Made by a program: the position numbers and the translations under genes. 64,000 bases of DNA from Bedellia somnulentella (Eukaryota; Arthropoda; Insecta; Lepidoptera; Bedelliidae): NCBI GenBank assembly GCA_963576735.1, contig OY755176.1, positions 8,975,423-9,039,422 on the forward strand. Direction: 5' to 3'. Below, piece after piece: positions 24,601-33,572 of this stretch (positions are counted from its first letter, which is position 1; every line of letters starts with the position of its first letter). The notes under the pieces were generated by a model. That model ran no database searches. It was not told where the DNA came from and saw only the letters and a program-made list of their open reading frames with translations.

Positions 24601-27600
24601 ATGTAACCCAATTGCGATTTTTTTAGACGAAACTATTGAAGAGCTTTAATTACATCAAAAGCAAAATATTGACACATATGCTGCATTAAAAGAATAAAAA
24701 GATATAACTAAGGCGATGATTGATATTTCCTAAATATATCTTTTGATATTTTTCTAGGTTATAATCAACCAACAGAATTTGTGAATACCATAAGCTACCT
24801 ACTACAATACTCTCGAGACGACACTACTCTAGCGTTGCTCGTGAGAATTATATCTGGTACTATAACAATGCATAATCCTAGAGATTCTATAGACATCTCA
24901 TTAGACATAGATAAATATCAGAACTACATTAAAACTGGAGTAGAATACGGACTGAGACAAGCAATCATCTCTGATACGCAGATTAAAAAGTGCTTTATGG
25001 ATGGAAATGATACTAAAAATCTAAAAACATATGTGCATCACTATTGTTTGAACATTATCAAATTGCTCAGGTATGAATCAGTTTATTTTCTCACAGTAAT
25101 TTACCTCATCTAAATCATTCATTCACTCATTCATCTTCTTAACATTTTTCTTCACTCGTTCAGATGGGAGAATTCAAACAAAGTATCACATCTTCGTTCG
25201 CGTCTCATCGCGAAAGCGGTTGAAGCTAATTTGTACAAAATCGGAGGTGCATTGAAAGAGTATGCGTCTTTACTTCGAATAAGACAGCCGTGCACTATGG
25301 GATCACTGCCCGAGATGCCCACTTGCCATGCATTGGCTGAGGTAAGAATTTTATTAATTGGGCTTTATAAATAAATAAAGAATAAATAAAGGAAAGAAAA
25401 ATTTCGACACAGGCGGGAATCGAACCCGCGACCTCGGGTATACGCCCCGACGCTCTGCCAACTGAGCCACCGTGTCAATTGGCTGCCAGTGCGAAATTCT
25501 TCTATCCTTTATTTCTTTTACACGTTTAAGTAGTGTTTGCGTTTCCTACCTCCGAATTTTAACTAATTCGGAAGGCCACTTGTCTACCTTTTCAGATACA
25601 TGAATCCCCACATGAGGTTTTCATGAACAAAAAAGATTTAAATTATGGGCTTTATAAATGTTATTTCCATTGCTCAAATGAGTAAAGTTTCTGCTTTATA
25701 TATGTATTCTGCTACTTTCTTTTTGTCCACCAGCTTCTTGTAAATTATAAAGAGTGGTTAACTCTCGACTCCAAAGACAAAACCAAATATACTACATCAT
25801 TTGATCATTTCCCTTCGTAATGTTCAGAAGTGCTTAAGTATAATAAGTTATAAGCTTGTAGGTTGTTAGGAAGATATTGTGGATAAAGTGCTTTTAATAT
25901 ATATATACATATATAATTTCAGCTTGTAGGTTGGTAGGAAGATATTGTGGATTAAGTGCTTATAATATATATAATTTCAGGTTCTCGATAGAGTAGACAT
26001 GTCAGGAACGAAAGCCCCACCGCCCAGTGTGGAAGTTATCTTGAAAGTGATACAGGCCACCATTAAATACTTCTTTAGATGTTTGCACGAAGATGGTAAG
26101 ATTTTAGATTATTTTAAAGTGTAGTTATGTATTTTGTATTATTCAAGCGTATTTGTGTTTCCTTCAAGTCCTTTTCAGTTTTAATTTCCATGCCAACGAC
26201 ATAAACAAAACATCTTTCATCTACTATGCCTCATTATAGCAAATTTTCCTTTTGTGACGGTATTATTCCAACCATCATTACCATTTTAATTTACCTATTT
26301 ATTAGCAGCTACTACTTAATCCATGGGCCTTTCTAATGTTAACTTAAGATTCAACCACAAGCTATGAATGGATGGGACATTGTATGTTTGATGCTCTCTG
26401 TTCAAACTAAACTAGATACTAAGACAGTCTTAGTAGCCTCTAGTTTAGGTTAGTAGTAGAAGTAGCCTTAGTAAGACATTGTAATTTCAACCTAAAAATA
26501 ATCATATTGTTTTTCAGAAATAATGGAGAAACTCCGCGGCGTACAAACAGCCTGCCGACTCCTCCGCAAAGTGTGTCTCCACAGCAAGCTAGCTAGGTCT
26601 GTCGCATTAAGAGAATTGTTGGAAACCGCCATGTTTAAAGAAGAGAAGGCGTTCGGCAGTCGGGTGCTGTGCTTGGCTGATAACAAGGATTGGGAGAAAG
26701 ATGATCTGCTTTTACATATGAATCATAAACATGTGAGTTTTTACAATGTAGTTTGTGAGTTTTGTTGGTAACCGAAAATGCGCCATACTTTTCAAAAGAT
26801 AAATAAACATGTATTGCGTTGCGATGGTTTAAGAAATATTGTTTTAGAAAATATCTTTATGTAAAAAAAATTTTTTTCGTCACTGTACATTAACCATCAG
26901 TTGCTTAATCACACAATATTTTACGTTAGTAAATTTCAGCTTTTACGTGTATGAAATTGAAACATATGTTTTTATTCCAGGGTCCAATAACGCAATTGAC
27001 ACAAAGTCATACCTCTGTTTTCCATGCCGGTATCATTGGCAAAGGAGTGAGAAAAATCAGCGACGCAGATTCCAAGAACCAACTGCCTCCTATATTTACT
27101 ACTAACAATGAGCTTCTTATGGGTGCTTTAATGTCGTGTATGGTAAGTTAAGATGATACAAATCTACTTTTAAAATAGCCCCTAATGTTATATAATGAAC
27201 CGCTTTACTTAAAATATGTAAAGCTTGTTCTAAACCGTGAAAATTAATGTTCACTATTTATTTTGTATTTCTTCCTTTCAGGACGGCAATAGTGGCGTTG
27301 TAGAAGGTTCGACAGCTATCGCCTTATTGTTGGTGGAACTTATATCTCCGGATGTTATGTATAATGGCTTGCCATGGCCTGATGAAGATTTTACTAAGGT
27401 AACTTATATTCTTATTTTAGATTAGAATTACAGCATACTTTGATCTGGGTATTTGTGCTATCGATTTAATTGTAAGTTTTGTTGTAAATTGCTTACGAAT
27501 GCAGTACGAAAAAATAACTCCTCAGTTAATCATCCTATAGAAAAAAAACCGTTGAAATTAGTCTTTAAAGGCCTTTTCCTAGTCCCCGAGCCTTAAGCAT

Positions 27601-30600
27601 TGTGGGAGACTATACTGTACAGTAGTCTGATAATTAGGCATAGGTTGTGAATGGGGTATATGAAGAAGAAGAAGAAGAAGAAGAAAGACATTTATTTGCT
27701 ACATAAAAGGCACAAAAACTAACAATATGCAGACGATAAGTAATTAAATATGAAACAAGTAAAAAAATACAGAAAAAAAACAATATAACACTAAAGTAAT
27801 TAAAAACACAATCAATAATTAAATAAAAATATTAAAAAGAGATTAAAAACTAAAAATAAAAAAGACAAAAAACACTATAAAAATAAACACCAAGAAAACA
27901 TCAAAAAATAGAAATTATGTAGCTTTGTGCCCTCCAACAGCAAAAAGGCTCAGAAAAAGTTGTGAGTTTTACCTCAGAACACTGATTTTTAATCAGCGCC
28001 AACAGTAGCGACAACACAAGTGTCACACCAGCAGCAGCGTGATTTATTATAATACACTTATAGTAAAGGTACTTACACTTAAACAGTATTTAGTGATATA
28101 AATATAAAGCTTATAAAAATGTTAAATATACATACATACATATTCTCACGCCGTTAGTTCCCATTGGGGTAGGCAGAGACTATCGATCGCCACTTTGTAC
28201 GATCCTGGCAAACCTCTCTAGCTTCATTCACATCCATCAATCTTTTCATACATGCTCTTTTATTCTTCGTACTTCGGCCACCTGCCTTTTTGAGCACATT
28301 TTCTATTTGATCCAAATGTGGCCTCCGAGGTCGTCCTCTACTAACATTGCCTTCCACATTGGCTCTATAGATCTCTTTCACCAATTTACTGTCATCCATC
28401 CTCTCTATATGCCCCTTTTTGTGTCTTTCTTGCAATATCATCTTTTACACCACACCTTTCCCGAATCACTTCATTCCTCACACGATCACATAATCTAACA
28501 TTACAAATCTTTCTGAGGGACCTCATCTCTACTGCATTCACTCTGCTTTCATGCTTCTTCTGCCACACTCAGCATTCACTGCCATACATAAGCGAAGGAA
28601 CAAGAACAGCATCATGCACAGCCATTCGGGCCTTTTCGGACACCGATTGACTAGACATGAGACTATCCAGTGCTCCATTTACCGCATTACCCTTTTTTAC
28701 TTTTCTTTCAATGTCTTCATCAAACTTTCCATCCCTAGTAAACAAACTTCCCAAATATACGAACTCTTTCACTTGATCCACTTTCTTACCATTGATCTCA
28801 ATCACGCATTTAGTCATATTCTCCTCTCTCTCAAAAACCATGGTTTTGGTTTTATCTACATTCACTCTCATTCCTTTTCTTTCAAACGACGCACATGCAA
28901 TATTCATCATCTCTTGCAACGCTTCAACCGTCGATGCAAGTAACACTTGATCATCAGCATATAAGAGGCATTTGATGACGAATCCACCCATTCTCAGTCC
29001 ATAATCACTTTCACGCAACTCTATCAGACAGTCATCCATGAACAAATTGAAGAGCCACGGAGAAGCTACACATCCCTGTCGGGACACCCCTAGAGATACC
29101 GAACCAGTCTGTGTTTTCCCCGTTTATTCTTACACATGCACTAGAATCCTCATAGAGTGATACCAATGCACGTATAAGTTGGCTCCCCAAACTGAACTTG
29201 GATAACACCTCCCACAAATACTTCCTTACCACCCTATCATACGCCTTCTCTAAATCTATGAAGGAGCAATACACCTTTCGGTTCTTGGCTAATAACTTTT
29301 CAGTGATGCTCCTTAAAGAGAAGATTTGGTCCATACATCCCATTCCCTTTCTAAATCCTGCTTGCAAATCCCAAATTTTGTCATCTGTTTCAGTCATCAC
29401 TCTTTCAATCAATACCTTTGCCTACAATTTACCGAGAACACTGAGTAGGCTGATTCCGCGGTAGTTTTTAGCTTCCTGGTGTGACCCTTTTCCTTTATAC
29501 AAGGGCACAATTACTGCCCTGCACCAATCTCGTGGTACTGTACCACTCGACCAGCACTTTTGAATAAGGAAGTACAGCCAGGAAGCCACCAACCCTTTAC
29601 CAGCCCTCAGCATTTCAATACTTATCCTATCATACTCTGCCGCTTTCCCAACTTTCATACTTTTCAATGCTTTCATTACTTCTTCCATACTAATCTCACT
29701 GTTACTACTGTCACCCATTGCCGCATTCCAGTCAACATTACTGCCAATTGGCGAAGAAATAGGTAAATCCTCTTTCTCAAAGAGTTCCTCAAAATAATTC
29801 TTCCATACTCGTCTGATGCTACTTTCATCCGTCGCCAATTCACCCTGTTCATCTCTCACAACCTCTGGCTTCGAAGACGAAATTCTGAATTAATCAGCTT
29901 TACTCTCGTTAACTGGCTCTGTCGCTGTTTTCGACACTTAAAGGTTAGCTGTATTGAGCTGCCAGTATTTAGCCGCGTCTTCTGAAGACTAAGTGATCAT
30001 ATCGTCTTTGCTCCAGAAGCTCAAGAGGTTGGTCAGAGAGTCCTTTGATTCTATTACCACGTTCAATTTTTAAACAAGTTAGATTCAACTTTCTGAACAG
30101 TTTCCATGGTTTTATGAATGAAATCTCCTACACCTACAGCCTATGTAAGTGGTAAGGTACGAAATGATCTTTGACATCTTGAAAAGCTGTCCAGTGTTAT
30201 GCTTAGCATATTTCTTAAATTTTTAATGGTTTTCAATACACTACAATATGGTGTGTGTTTGCAGCAAGTGAGCATTGAGCGTGAGCTGTACTGCGTGTCG
30301 ATGGTGCGCGGTGCCGCAGCGGGGCGCGCGGCGCTGCGGCGGGTGGCGGCGGCGAGGCCCGCGCTGTGCCTGGCGTCCGCGCTGCTGCGGGCTGCCGTGG
30401 CCGCAGCTAGGCCGCCGCTTGGTATGTAGTGGTGTTACTGATCTACACATATATACAACTATTTTCTTATATATAGTTATTAAATAGATACATGCATTGA
30501 TAGAGGCTGTACAGTTAGTGTCCCATTATTCAATAGATATGATAATATAGACAGACGAATTCAAACTTTATGTTTTGTGTTGTCAAATCATCATTTAGTT

Positions 30601-33023
30601 AGTCTTCAAGAAAGAACGAAATCTCCTAAAATAGGCTATTTGACGGTAATAAAAATATACATTTCTTTTATTTCATTAGTCTTAATATTTCTTTTTTGGA
30701 GCAATATGTAATAATGCGAGATAAAAATATTGCATTATTTTACTAAAATCCGTCTTCTAAAATAAGTATTTTTGATGCAACTGTCACGTGACTAAAAACG
30801 ACCGTGATTGGCTATTTCTATAATGACGTAGATCGCGCATAAACAGACTGTGTATCGCTTAGCTCATTGGTGTTTAATGCGGAATTGACGTCATTTGTGC
30901 TACAGCCGCCATATTATTTAAAGTCGCGTTTTCGCGGCACATTTGAATATTGCATTTTCTTTTTCGATTTNNNNNNNNNNNNNNNNNNNNNNNNNNNNNN
31001 NNNNNNNNNNNNNNNNNNNNNNNNNNNNNNNNNNNNNNNNNNNNNNNNNNNNNNNNNNNNNNNNNNNNNNNNNNNNNNNNNNNNNNNNNNNNNNNNNNNN
31101 NNNNNNNNNNNNNNNNNNNNNNNNNNNNNNNNNNNNNNNNNNNNNNNNNNNNNNNNNNNNNNNNNNNNNNCCGCTGGGTACGGTCGTGGTGTTACTGTGT
31201 GTGAAATGTAGTTGTGTTACTTTGTGTGCTATGTATCTGAACTGCGGCGGGTGGTGGCGGCGAGGCCCGCGCTGTGCCTGGCGTCCGCGCTGCTGCGGGC
31301 TGCCGTGGCCGCCGCTAGGCCGCCGCTGGGTACGTCGTGGTATTACTGTGTGTGAAATGTAGTTGTGTTACTTTGTGTGCTATGTATCTGAACTGCGGCG
31401 GGTGGTGGCGGCGAGGCCCGCGCTGTGCCTGGCGTCCGCGCTGCTGCGGGCTGCCGTGGCCGCCGCTAGGCCGCCGCTGGGTACGTCGTGGTATTACTGT
31501 GTGTGAAATGTAGTTGTGTTACTTTGTGTGCTATGTATCTGAACTGCGGCGGGTGGTGGCGGCGAGGCCCGCGCTGTGCCTGGCGTCCGCGCTGCTGCGA
31601 GCTGCCGTGGCCGCCGCTAGGCCGCCGCTTGGTATGTAGTGGGGTTACCGATCTACACATATATACAACTATTGTCATATATATAGTTATTAAATAGATA
31701 CATGCATTGATTAAGGCTGTACAGTTAGTGTCCCAGTTGTTAAATTTTAAATACTTTGCTGAATTTTTTAGCATTTATTAATGAGACAAAAAAGGAACAA
31801 AATCAACACTGCTTAGTAGTACCTACACTTCATTTCAGCGTATGTTATGTTTATCAGATTAACACAGCCATCATTGAAATTAAGCTACATCTAGTATGTT
31901 TAGTATAAAAATAAATCCTAATAAATGTCTTTTCCAAATCCAGATCGCCAGTCAGGCCAGTTGCTGCAGACCGCAGGCGTAGAGCGCAGTGCGTTGTCAG
32001 AGTTGCTCGGCACCATGGTACTGGGACAGCTGTTACCTGCCCCGTTGTGTTACGCGCTCGATCTCTTGCCGCACCTTACTGATGGAGAGGTAACGCTTTA
32101 GTTTTATTTGATGCGCGCACGTCACGTGTCACGTTCCGCCTGAACCAAGTGTGCAAGTGGACTAAGCTCTCGGTCTAAGGGAAAATAGCGTGAGGAAAGA
32201 CACGTGGCTTAGTGTACTTAAGTCTGTACAACGTAACACGTGAATGCACTGCAAAAGCGAAATCCTGGTATGCTGAACACCAGATGACAAAAGTGTCCAG
32301 ATTGTCCAATGTGATTTCCAGCGAAGATTTTATTGGGTGGGCGTAAGTGGCACAGAGGTACTAACACTTCTGAACATCAACTTACCTAACGCTGTTTTGT
32401 ACTCAACACATAGCAGAGCAACATTGCAACCCACATCGGTTTTTTCACTCATACAGTATTATTATAATAATAAAGTAATATGCTTTAATACTTATATAGT
32501 ATTTTTATTGTTACAGTTAGCGCAGGTGATCAGAGATTGTATTTGGAACTACATGAGAGATAACGTGCCCTCGCCAACACTCTTCACTTGTGACTCAACA
32601 GGTAACAATCACAATATTTAACATGACACTTAATACTTTTGTTCTACGGCCCAACCTACTATTAGCATGGTCTATATAGGAGGCACAAGAGCAGTTTTTT
32701 TTTAATTAATAATATTTATTTCGTACTGTCTTTACTCTTATGCAAAAAAAAAACATTTCGGTTTGGATACAGCAAAATGATAACTATTTTCTGACAGTCA
32801 TATCAATAAAAAAATATAAACTTTTTACTTAGCCCTTAAATATTTTCTCACTTCATAACCAAAAAAATATCGTTGCTTTTTTTCAGGACTTCATTGGCGT
32901 GATCCAGCAACCTGCAAACCATCAACTACTTACACGGACACTATGAGGATGATTATTCAAAAAAGAATAGCAAAATTAGGACACTTGTACCCTATTATGT
33001 TCCTAAATTTAGAAAAATGTTAA
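9691..33023 (+). CDS. IntS5: Integrator complex subunit 5 (IntS5), 17 exons
   Basis: Exons: 9691-9906, 10933-11080, 18424-18534, 19951-20123, 22740-22860, 23897-24073, 24409-24567, 24758-25070, 25164-25341, 25981-26095, 26518-26732, 26981-27142, 27282-27398, 30265-30421, 31944-32089, 32517-32601, 32887-33023. All junctions are GT-AG with matching phases and sum to 2730 nt (909 aa plus stop; human INTS5 is about 1020 aa). Family landmarks in order: a WAPFIAPW-type motif (exon 2), WAVGCVG (exon 4), VFHAGIIGKGV (exon 12), WPDEDFTK with SIERELY (exons 13-14), PALCLASALLR (exon 14), LLPAPL (exon 15). IntS5 is a helical scaffold subunit of the nuclear Integrator complex (snRNA 3' cleavage, promoter-proximal termination). 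Exons 4, 10 and 14 have local intronic duplications. The polyadenylation signal AATAAA is at 33057-33062. Confidence 0.95.
10045..10182. mobile_element. MITE with long TIRs and TAA target duplication
   Basis: The 138-bp element has ~60-bp inverted arms opening cgcccgatttctgaattgag, flanked by TAA at 10042-10044 and 10183-10185. A 3-bp TWA target duplication fits PIF/Harbinger-type MITEs. It lies in IntS5 intron 1. Confidence 0.65.
10205..10363 (-). repeat. Family A SINE, 5' (head) half
   Basis: Minus orientation: the complement has a B box (reading atttgaatcc on the plus strand) and an A box in cccactgagctaccatggttg. Truncated in the body. IntS5 intron 1. Confidence 0.7.
11330..12925. repeat. 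Unclassified region with repeated GACGTCC/GGACG motifs
   Basis: Large part of IntS5 intron 2. Segments near 11345-11395, 11605, 12040, 12562 and 12862-12922 carry gtatacggacg / gacgtccgtatac or variants in both orientations. 12862-12922 alone is a 61-bp unit bounded by an inverted gtatacggacg(c/t)ca. Related motifs recur at 17940-18035. This suggests one or more decayed DNA transposons, but no transposase frame is visible. Confidence 0.3.
12325..12525 (+). repeat. Non-LTR retrotransposon 3' end with (TTAC)n tail
   Basis: The segment gtgttggctgaaaaccagcg ... gcgctgggtac ... ccaaataaaaattttacttacttactta has a hairpin-like 'ttggct/agccaa' structure and ends in a short tetranucleotide repeat. 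This is consistent with the 3' end of a LINE or SINE seen in Lepidoptera (inference). Confidence 0.45.
13036..13148 (-). repeat. Family B 5' fragment
   Basis: Contains gtgatggttctcaaaccgcatcgccc and ctgagccggcactacacggg, the reverse complement of the family 5' half. IntS5 intron 2. Confidence 0.6.
13680..14705 (+). pseudogene. Mariner (DD37D, maT-like) transposase, dead
   Basis: Recognisable in pieces: an N-terminal helix-turn-helix part (13709-13930), then a catalytic part (14014-14532) in another frame. The catalytic part has HRDIQFSDD (first Asp region), RVQHGHHPPS, FCEKGVKTS, QQDSAPAHKAK (second Asp) and LNLLDYK (third Asp). There are 37 residues between the last two Asp, the DD37D signature. 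Stops interrupt at 14248-14250 and at 14530-14532, both where the family usually has Trp, and there is at least one frameshift between 13930 and 14014. Not functional. Similar fragments are often mis-annotated as SETMAR-like genes. Confidence 0.8.
14862..14998 (-). repeat. Family A SINE fragment (3' half)
   Basis: Contains acgttcacgccatatatccc, ggcctatcgccgttttgta and ctcagccatgtgagt. It has an internal deletion relative to the copy at 58335-58706. It is nested inside the 13252-15203 transposon. Confidence 0.65.
15689..16023 (-). repeat. Family A SINE, head truncated by the Helitron
   Basis: It has the tail repeats (aacataacataaacataac) and complete body. The tRNA-like head breaks off at gaacactagtcgtttg exactly where the Helitron 5' end begins. 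The missing head is not found beyond the Helitron 3' end. Confidence 0.8.
16668..16988 (+). pseudogene. Helitron PIF1-like helicase, C-terminal fragment
   Basis: About 105 codons open to the stop at 16986. It includes FPVKTSFALTINKSQGQTF and HGQLYVGLSRV, the conserved C-terminal helicase motifs (V/VI region) of Helitron RepHel proteins, about 1300 residues short of a full protein. No in-frame Rep domain was found upstream. Confidence 0.8.
17017..17160 (+). repeat. Family A SINE with inverted 5' part
   Basis: 17017-17060 is the family body in minus orientation (gagtacccacgttttgcatg ... cgtgatagggg). 17061-17160 is the adjacent 3' part in plus orientation (tactctgaacaccatgtgac ... gtttatgttatgtt). 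Both sides are flanked by the 13-bp target duplication atgtaattactca (17004-17016, 17161-17173). Confidence 0.85.
17227..17470 (-). repeat. Family B element, full length with 16-bp target duplication
   Basis: The best reference copy: 244 bp from (catac)n actcacggc to ccgacactacacagc. It is flanked by aaaaaaatataacata at 17211-17226 and 17471-17486, so the element ends are defined by the sequence itself. Confidence 0.9.
17589..17628 (-). repeat. Family C SINE tail fragment
   Basis: aataaataaaggaaagaaaaatttcgacacagg matches the 3' end of the family C copies at 25373-25646 and 35311-35479; the tRNA-like part is gone. Confidence 0.6.
18043..18068. repeat. (TA)n microsatellite
   Basis: Uninterrupted alternating TA of about 24 bases in IntS5 intron 2, beside the GGACG-motif segment. 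Confidence 0.8.
19366..19950 (+). repeat. Decoy copies of the IntS5 exon 4 acceptor and exon start
   Basis: At least five imperfect copies of a unit like gtataacgtgtgtataggttgccgcgc + tgctcgtgggtgg + agtgcgtataactttatggtctt precede exon 4 (units near 19366, 19455, 19545, 19757, 19840). The true exon starts at 19951 after gtgtacag. 19629-19715 contains a longer, corrupted exon 4 copy (gtgggcggtggggtgcgtgg ... ttagcccagctggca). The decoys keep an AG before gttgccgcg, so they are potential cryptic acceptors. Confidence 0.75.
20170..20662 (+). repeat. Family B element carrying a poly-A insertion
   Basis: Host copy flanked by the 8-bp repeat gatctttg (20162-20169, 20663-20670). The family body is interrupted after cccatcacc by a 223-bp segment and resumes at cctttattttaccatc. 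IntS5 intron 4. Confidence 0.8.
20302..20524 (+). mobile_element. GC-rich poly-A retroelement (LINE 3' end or SINE), copy 1
   Basis: Runs from ccctatccgacttagcttag through gcgccagggcgaccttcaac, a direct repeat of gtctgacataccga, to gtatac followed by eleven A. Flanked by ccaattatcttt at 20290-20301 and 20525-20536. The poly-A end and flanking duplication indicate target-primed reverse transcription. The source family was not identified. Confidence 0.7.
20760..21118 (-). repeat. Family A tRNA-derived SINE, full length
   Basis: Complete: the complement starts with a tRNA-like head (A box in tgatagcccagtggg, B box gttcaaatcc) and ends with ccaaccccttcggggatatt + ctgcgtgaacgtttatg. It is nearly identical by eye to 15689-16023 and 58335-58706, so recently active. 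Confidence 0.9.
21130..21780. repeat. Inverted repeat segment in IntS5 intron 4
   Basis: Left arm from about 21145 (aaaggtggccacatacgtagcggtatacctgaac...) recurs inverted ending at about 21775 (...gttcaggtataccgctacgtatgtggccacctt). This defines a ~630-bp element with TIRs of roughly 35-45 bp and several internal gtgcaagtatacc-type repeats. Probably a non-autonomous DNA transposon. It has no coding capacity. Confidence 0.7.
21781..22210 (+). repeat. Diverged family B copy hosting poly-A insertion copy 2
   Basis: Family pieces on both sides (gaggcggccaagggtattgg ... ggctggagacccattacc; then ctgaagctct ... gtgatttatagccacgag) surround 21859-22080. It is much more diverged than the host of copy 1. 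Confidence 0.65.
21859..22080 (+). mobile_element. GC-rich poly-A retroelement, copy 2
   Basis: Identical by eye to 20302-20524 except for ten instead of eleven terminal A. It has the same 12-bp flanks ccaattatcttt (21847-21858, 22081-22092). Confidence 0.75.
22965..23333 (-). repeat. Family A tRNA-derived SINE, full length
   Basis: It runs from tcatatatccccaaaggggtt to the tRNA-like head (gtgatttgaaccc ... cccagtgagcatggtt) with an insertion near 23150-23200 (cccaaccgttagac...). IntS5 intron 5. Confidence 0.8.
23334..23595 (-). repeat. Family B copy with inverted 3' piece
   Basis: 23343-23540 is a minus-strand copy from (catac)n to gtcgcctcttacgtacacc. It is fused to a plus-strand 3' end (tagggatttatacccgtgag ... 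tatgtatgtatg) and then gatctttgggatgg. Flanks atggttattta lie on both sides (about 23326 and 23592), so the composite seems to have integrated as one unit. Confidence 0.65.
25373..25646 (-). repeat. Family C SINE with internal tRNA-like domain
   Basis: Target duplication gggctttataaat at 25360-25372 and 25647-25659. Reading the complement, the element ends in a TTTAT-repeat tail and contains a tRNA-like cloverleaf at about 25404-25476: acceptor GACACGG/..TGTGTC, D arm GCTCAGTTGGCAGAGC, 7-base anticodon loop GCGTATA and T arm CGGGTTCGATTCCCG. Position 33 is C instead of T, and the copy sits in a transposed element, so it is not called as a functional tRNA gene. Confidence 0.8.
25853..25980 (+). 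repeat. Tandem duplication of the IntS5 exon 10 acceptor region
   Basis: Two adjacent units (25853-25920 and 25921-25980) read agcttgtaggttg(t/g)taggaagatattgtgg ... tatataatttc(ag). Only the second abuts exon 10. The first leaves a decoy AG at 25921-25922 with an equivalent upstream tract. Confidence 0.8.
27655..27925 (+). repeat. LINE-like 3' end after a (GAA)n tract
   Basis: A (gaa)n run at 27662-27686 leads into agacatttatttgctacata, resembling 46783-46940 ((gaa)n + taatctttatttgctaaaat). This is the minus-strand 3' end of an unidentified retroelement, followed by A-rich sequence. IntS5 intron 13. Confidence 0.4.
28127..29866 (-). pseudogene. 5'-truncated RTE-type LINE, reverse transcriptase part
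   Basis: Same family as 47597-51116 but starting within the endonuclease-RT linker. Fragments in several frames (29859-29422, 29412-29032, 29087-28569, 28441-28154) cover the [28 protein letters not shown] (YADD box) and the C-terminal [13 protein letters not shown] region. Frameshifts and a lost Gly/Arg-Gln motif at about 29085 disable it. The 3' end is (tatg)n. It occupies IntS5 intron 13. Confidence 0.9.
30265..30545 (+). repeat. IntS5 exon 14 and donor: parental copy of a local duplication
   Basis: From ctgcggcggg (about 30334) through the donor at 30422 and the first ~115 bp of the intron (gtatgtagtggtgttactg ... cagttagtgtcccat), this block is repeated at 31549-31735 beyond the gap. 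Confidence 0.75.
30590..30970. other. Unclassified intronic DNA left of the gap
   Basis: Holds gcaactgtcacgtgactaaa, tgattggctatttctataatgacg and gccgccatatta-type stretches reminiscent of a promoter or a virus-derived or DNA-element end. No frame, repeat partner or clear end was found. Confidence 0.2.
30971..31170. other. Assembly gap, exactly 200 N
   Basis: A run of 200 undetermined bases, a typical scaffolder placeholder rather than a measured length. It interrupts IntS5 intron 14 next to a GC-rich 151-bp tandem array, so the array is probably longer than shown. Confidence 0.95.
31171..31735 (+). repeat. 151-bp tandem array made from the IntS5 exon 14 end
   Basis: Period 151-152 bp (ccgctgggta at 31171, 31323, 31474, final ccgcttggta at about 31625). 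Each unit holds the last ~90 bp of exon 14 (gcggcgaggcccgcgctgtg ... aggccgccgct), a donor-like ggtacg/ggtatg and a ~60-bp spacer (gtgaaatgtagttgtgttac). Units lack an acceptor, so they should be skipped in splicing. The last unit continues into sequence homologous to intron 14 at 30422-30545. Confidence 0.8.
32215..32375 (-). repeat. Heavily decayed family A SINE fragment
   Basis: Weak matches: gctgaacaccagatgacaaaag, cacagaggtactaacacttctgaacatca, in mixed order. IntS5 intron 15. Confidence 0.35.
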
Positions 33024-33056
33024 TGAATTTAAGAAGTATTTGATAAGTATAAGAAG

Positions 33057-33062
33057 AATAAA
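33057..33062 (+). terminator. Polyadenylation signal of IntS5
   Basis: AATAAA 34 bp after the IntS5 stop codon. Confidence 0.7.
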
Positions 33063-33391
33063 AATACTTTTTTAAGAATGCGAGTCTTTTAATCTGTAGT
33101 TATTATAACTTCCCTAAATATGAAAATGTACTATAACACTCCCGGAAAAATAGTTCCCTACATCCCAGCTACACTTCATTATTGATTGTAGTAAAGTGCG
33201 TTATATCTTTGTTTATACGATATCGAGCCAAGAAAACAGCTAACACAAGCGTTGGTGGCGCCTTGATCATGTCTAAATTGAATAAACTGAAAAAATATTA
33301 CGTTAAATCTATAGATTCTTGGAACAGCAGTAACCTATTTCTATTCGCGGATGTCATACTAGGTGACTTATAGGTTGTTAAAGCTTATTAA

Positions 33392-33531
33392 GTGATTCTT
33401 GTGCGATGTGGTTAAGGACCCATCGACCACAACCATTTATATCTACTCAACTTCCAATTGGCTGAGGAATTTATTATTCTGAAGCTCTGGCTACCCCTAA
33501 TAAAAGTTTATAGCCGTGACTATGAAGTATA
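33392..33531 (+). repeat. Family B fragment (3' two thirds)
   Basis: tgcgatgtggttaaggaccc ... ctgaagctctggctaccc ... tatagccgtgactatg. Old copy between IntS5 and the THAP gene. Confidence 0.6.
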
Positions 33532-33572
33532 TTTTAACGTATGGACGTAAGTTTTTCCTTTGTCTAGATAAG

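Noticed and set aside
25404..25476. Functional tRNA gene (also at about 35354-35425)
   Set aside because: Good cloverleaf, but it lies inside repeat copies with their own target duplications, lacks U33, and the second copy has an irregular anticodon arm.
30867..31362. Reading frames running through the N block
   Set aside because: They exist only because undetermined bases contain no stops; the known flanks are intron and the exon 14 tandem array.
31171..31630. CRISPR-like array of regular repeats
   Set aside because: Direct repeats of 151 bp with no distinct repeat/spacer structure; each unit is a copy of IntS5 exon 14 sequence.
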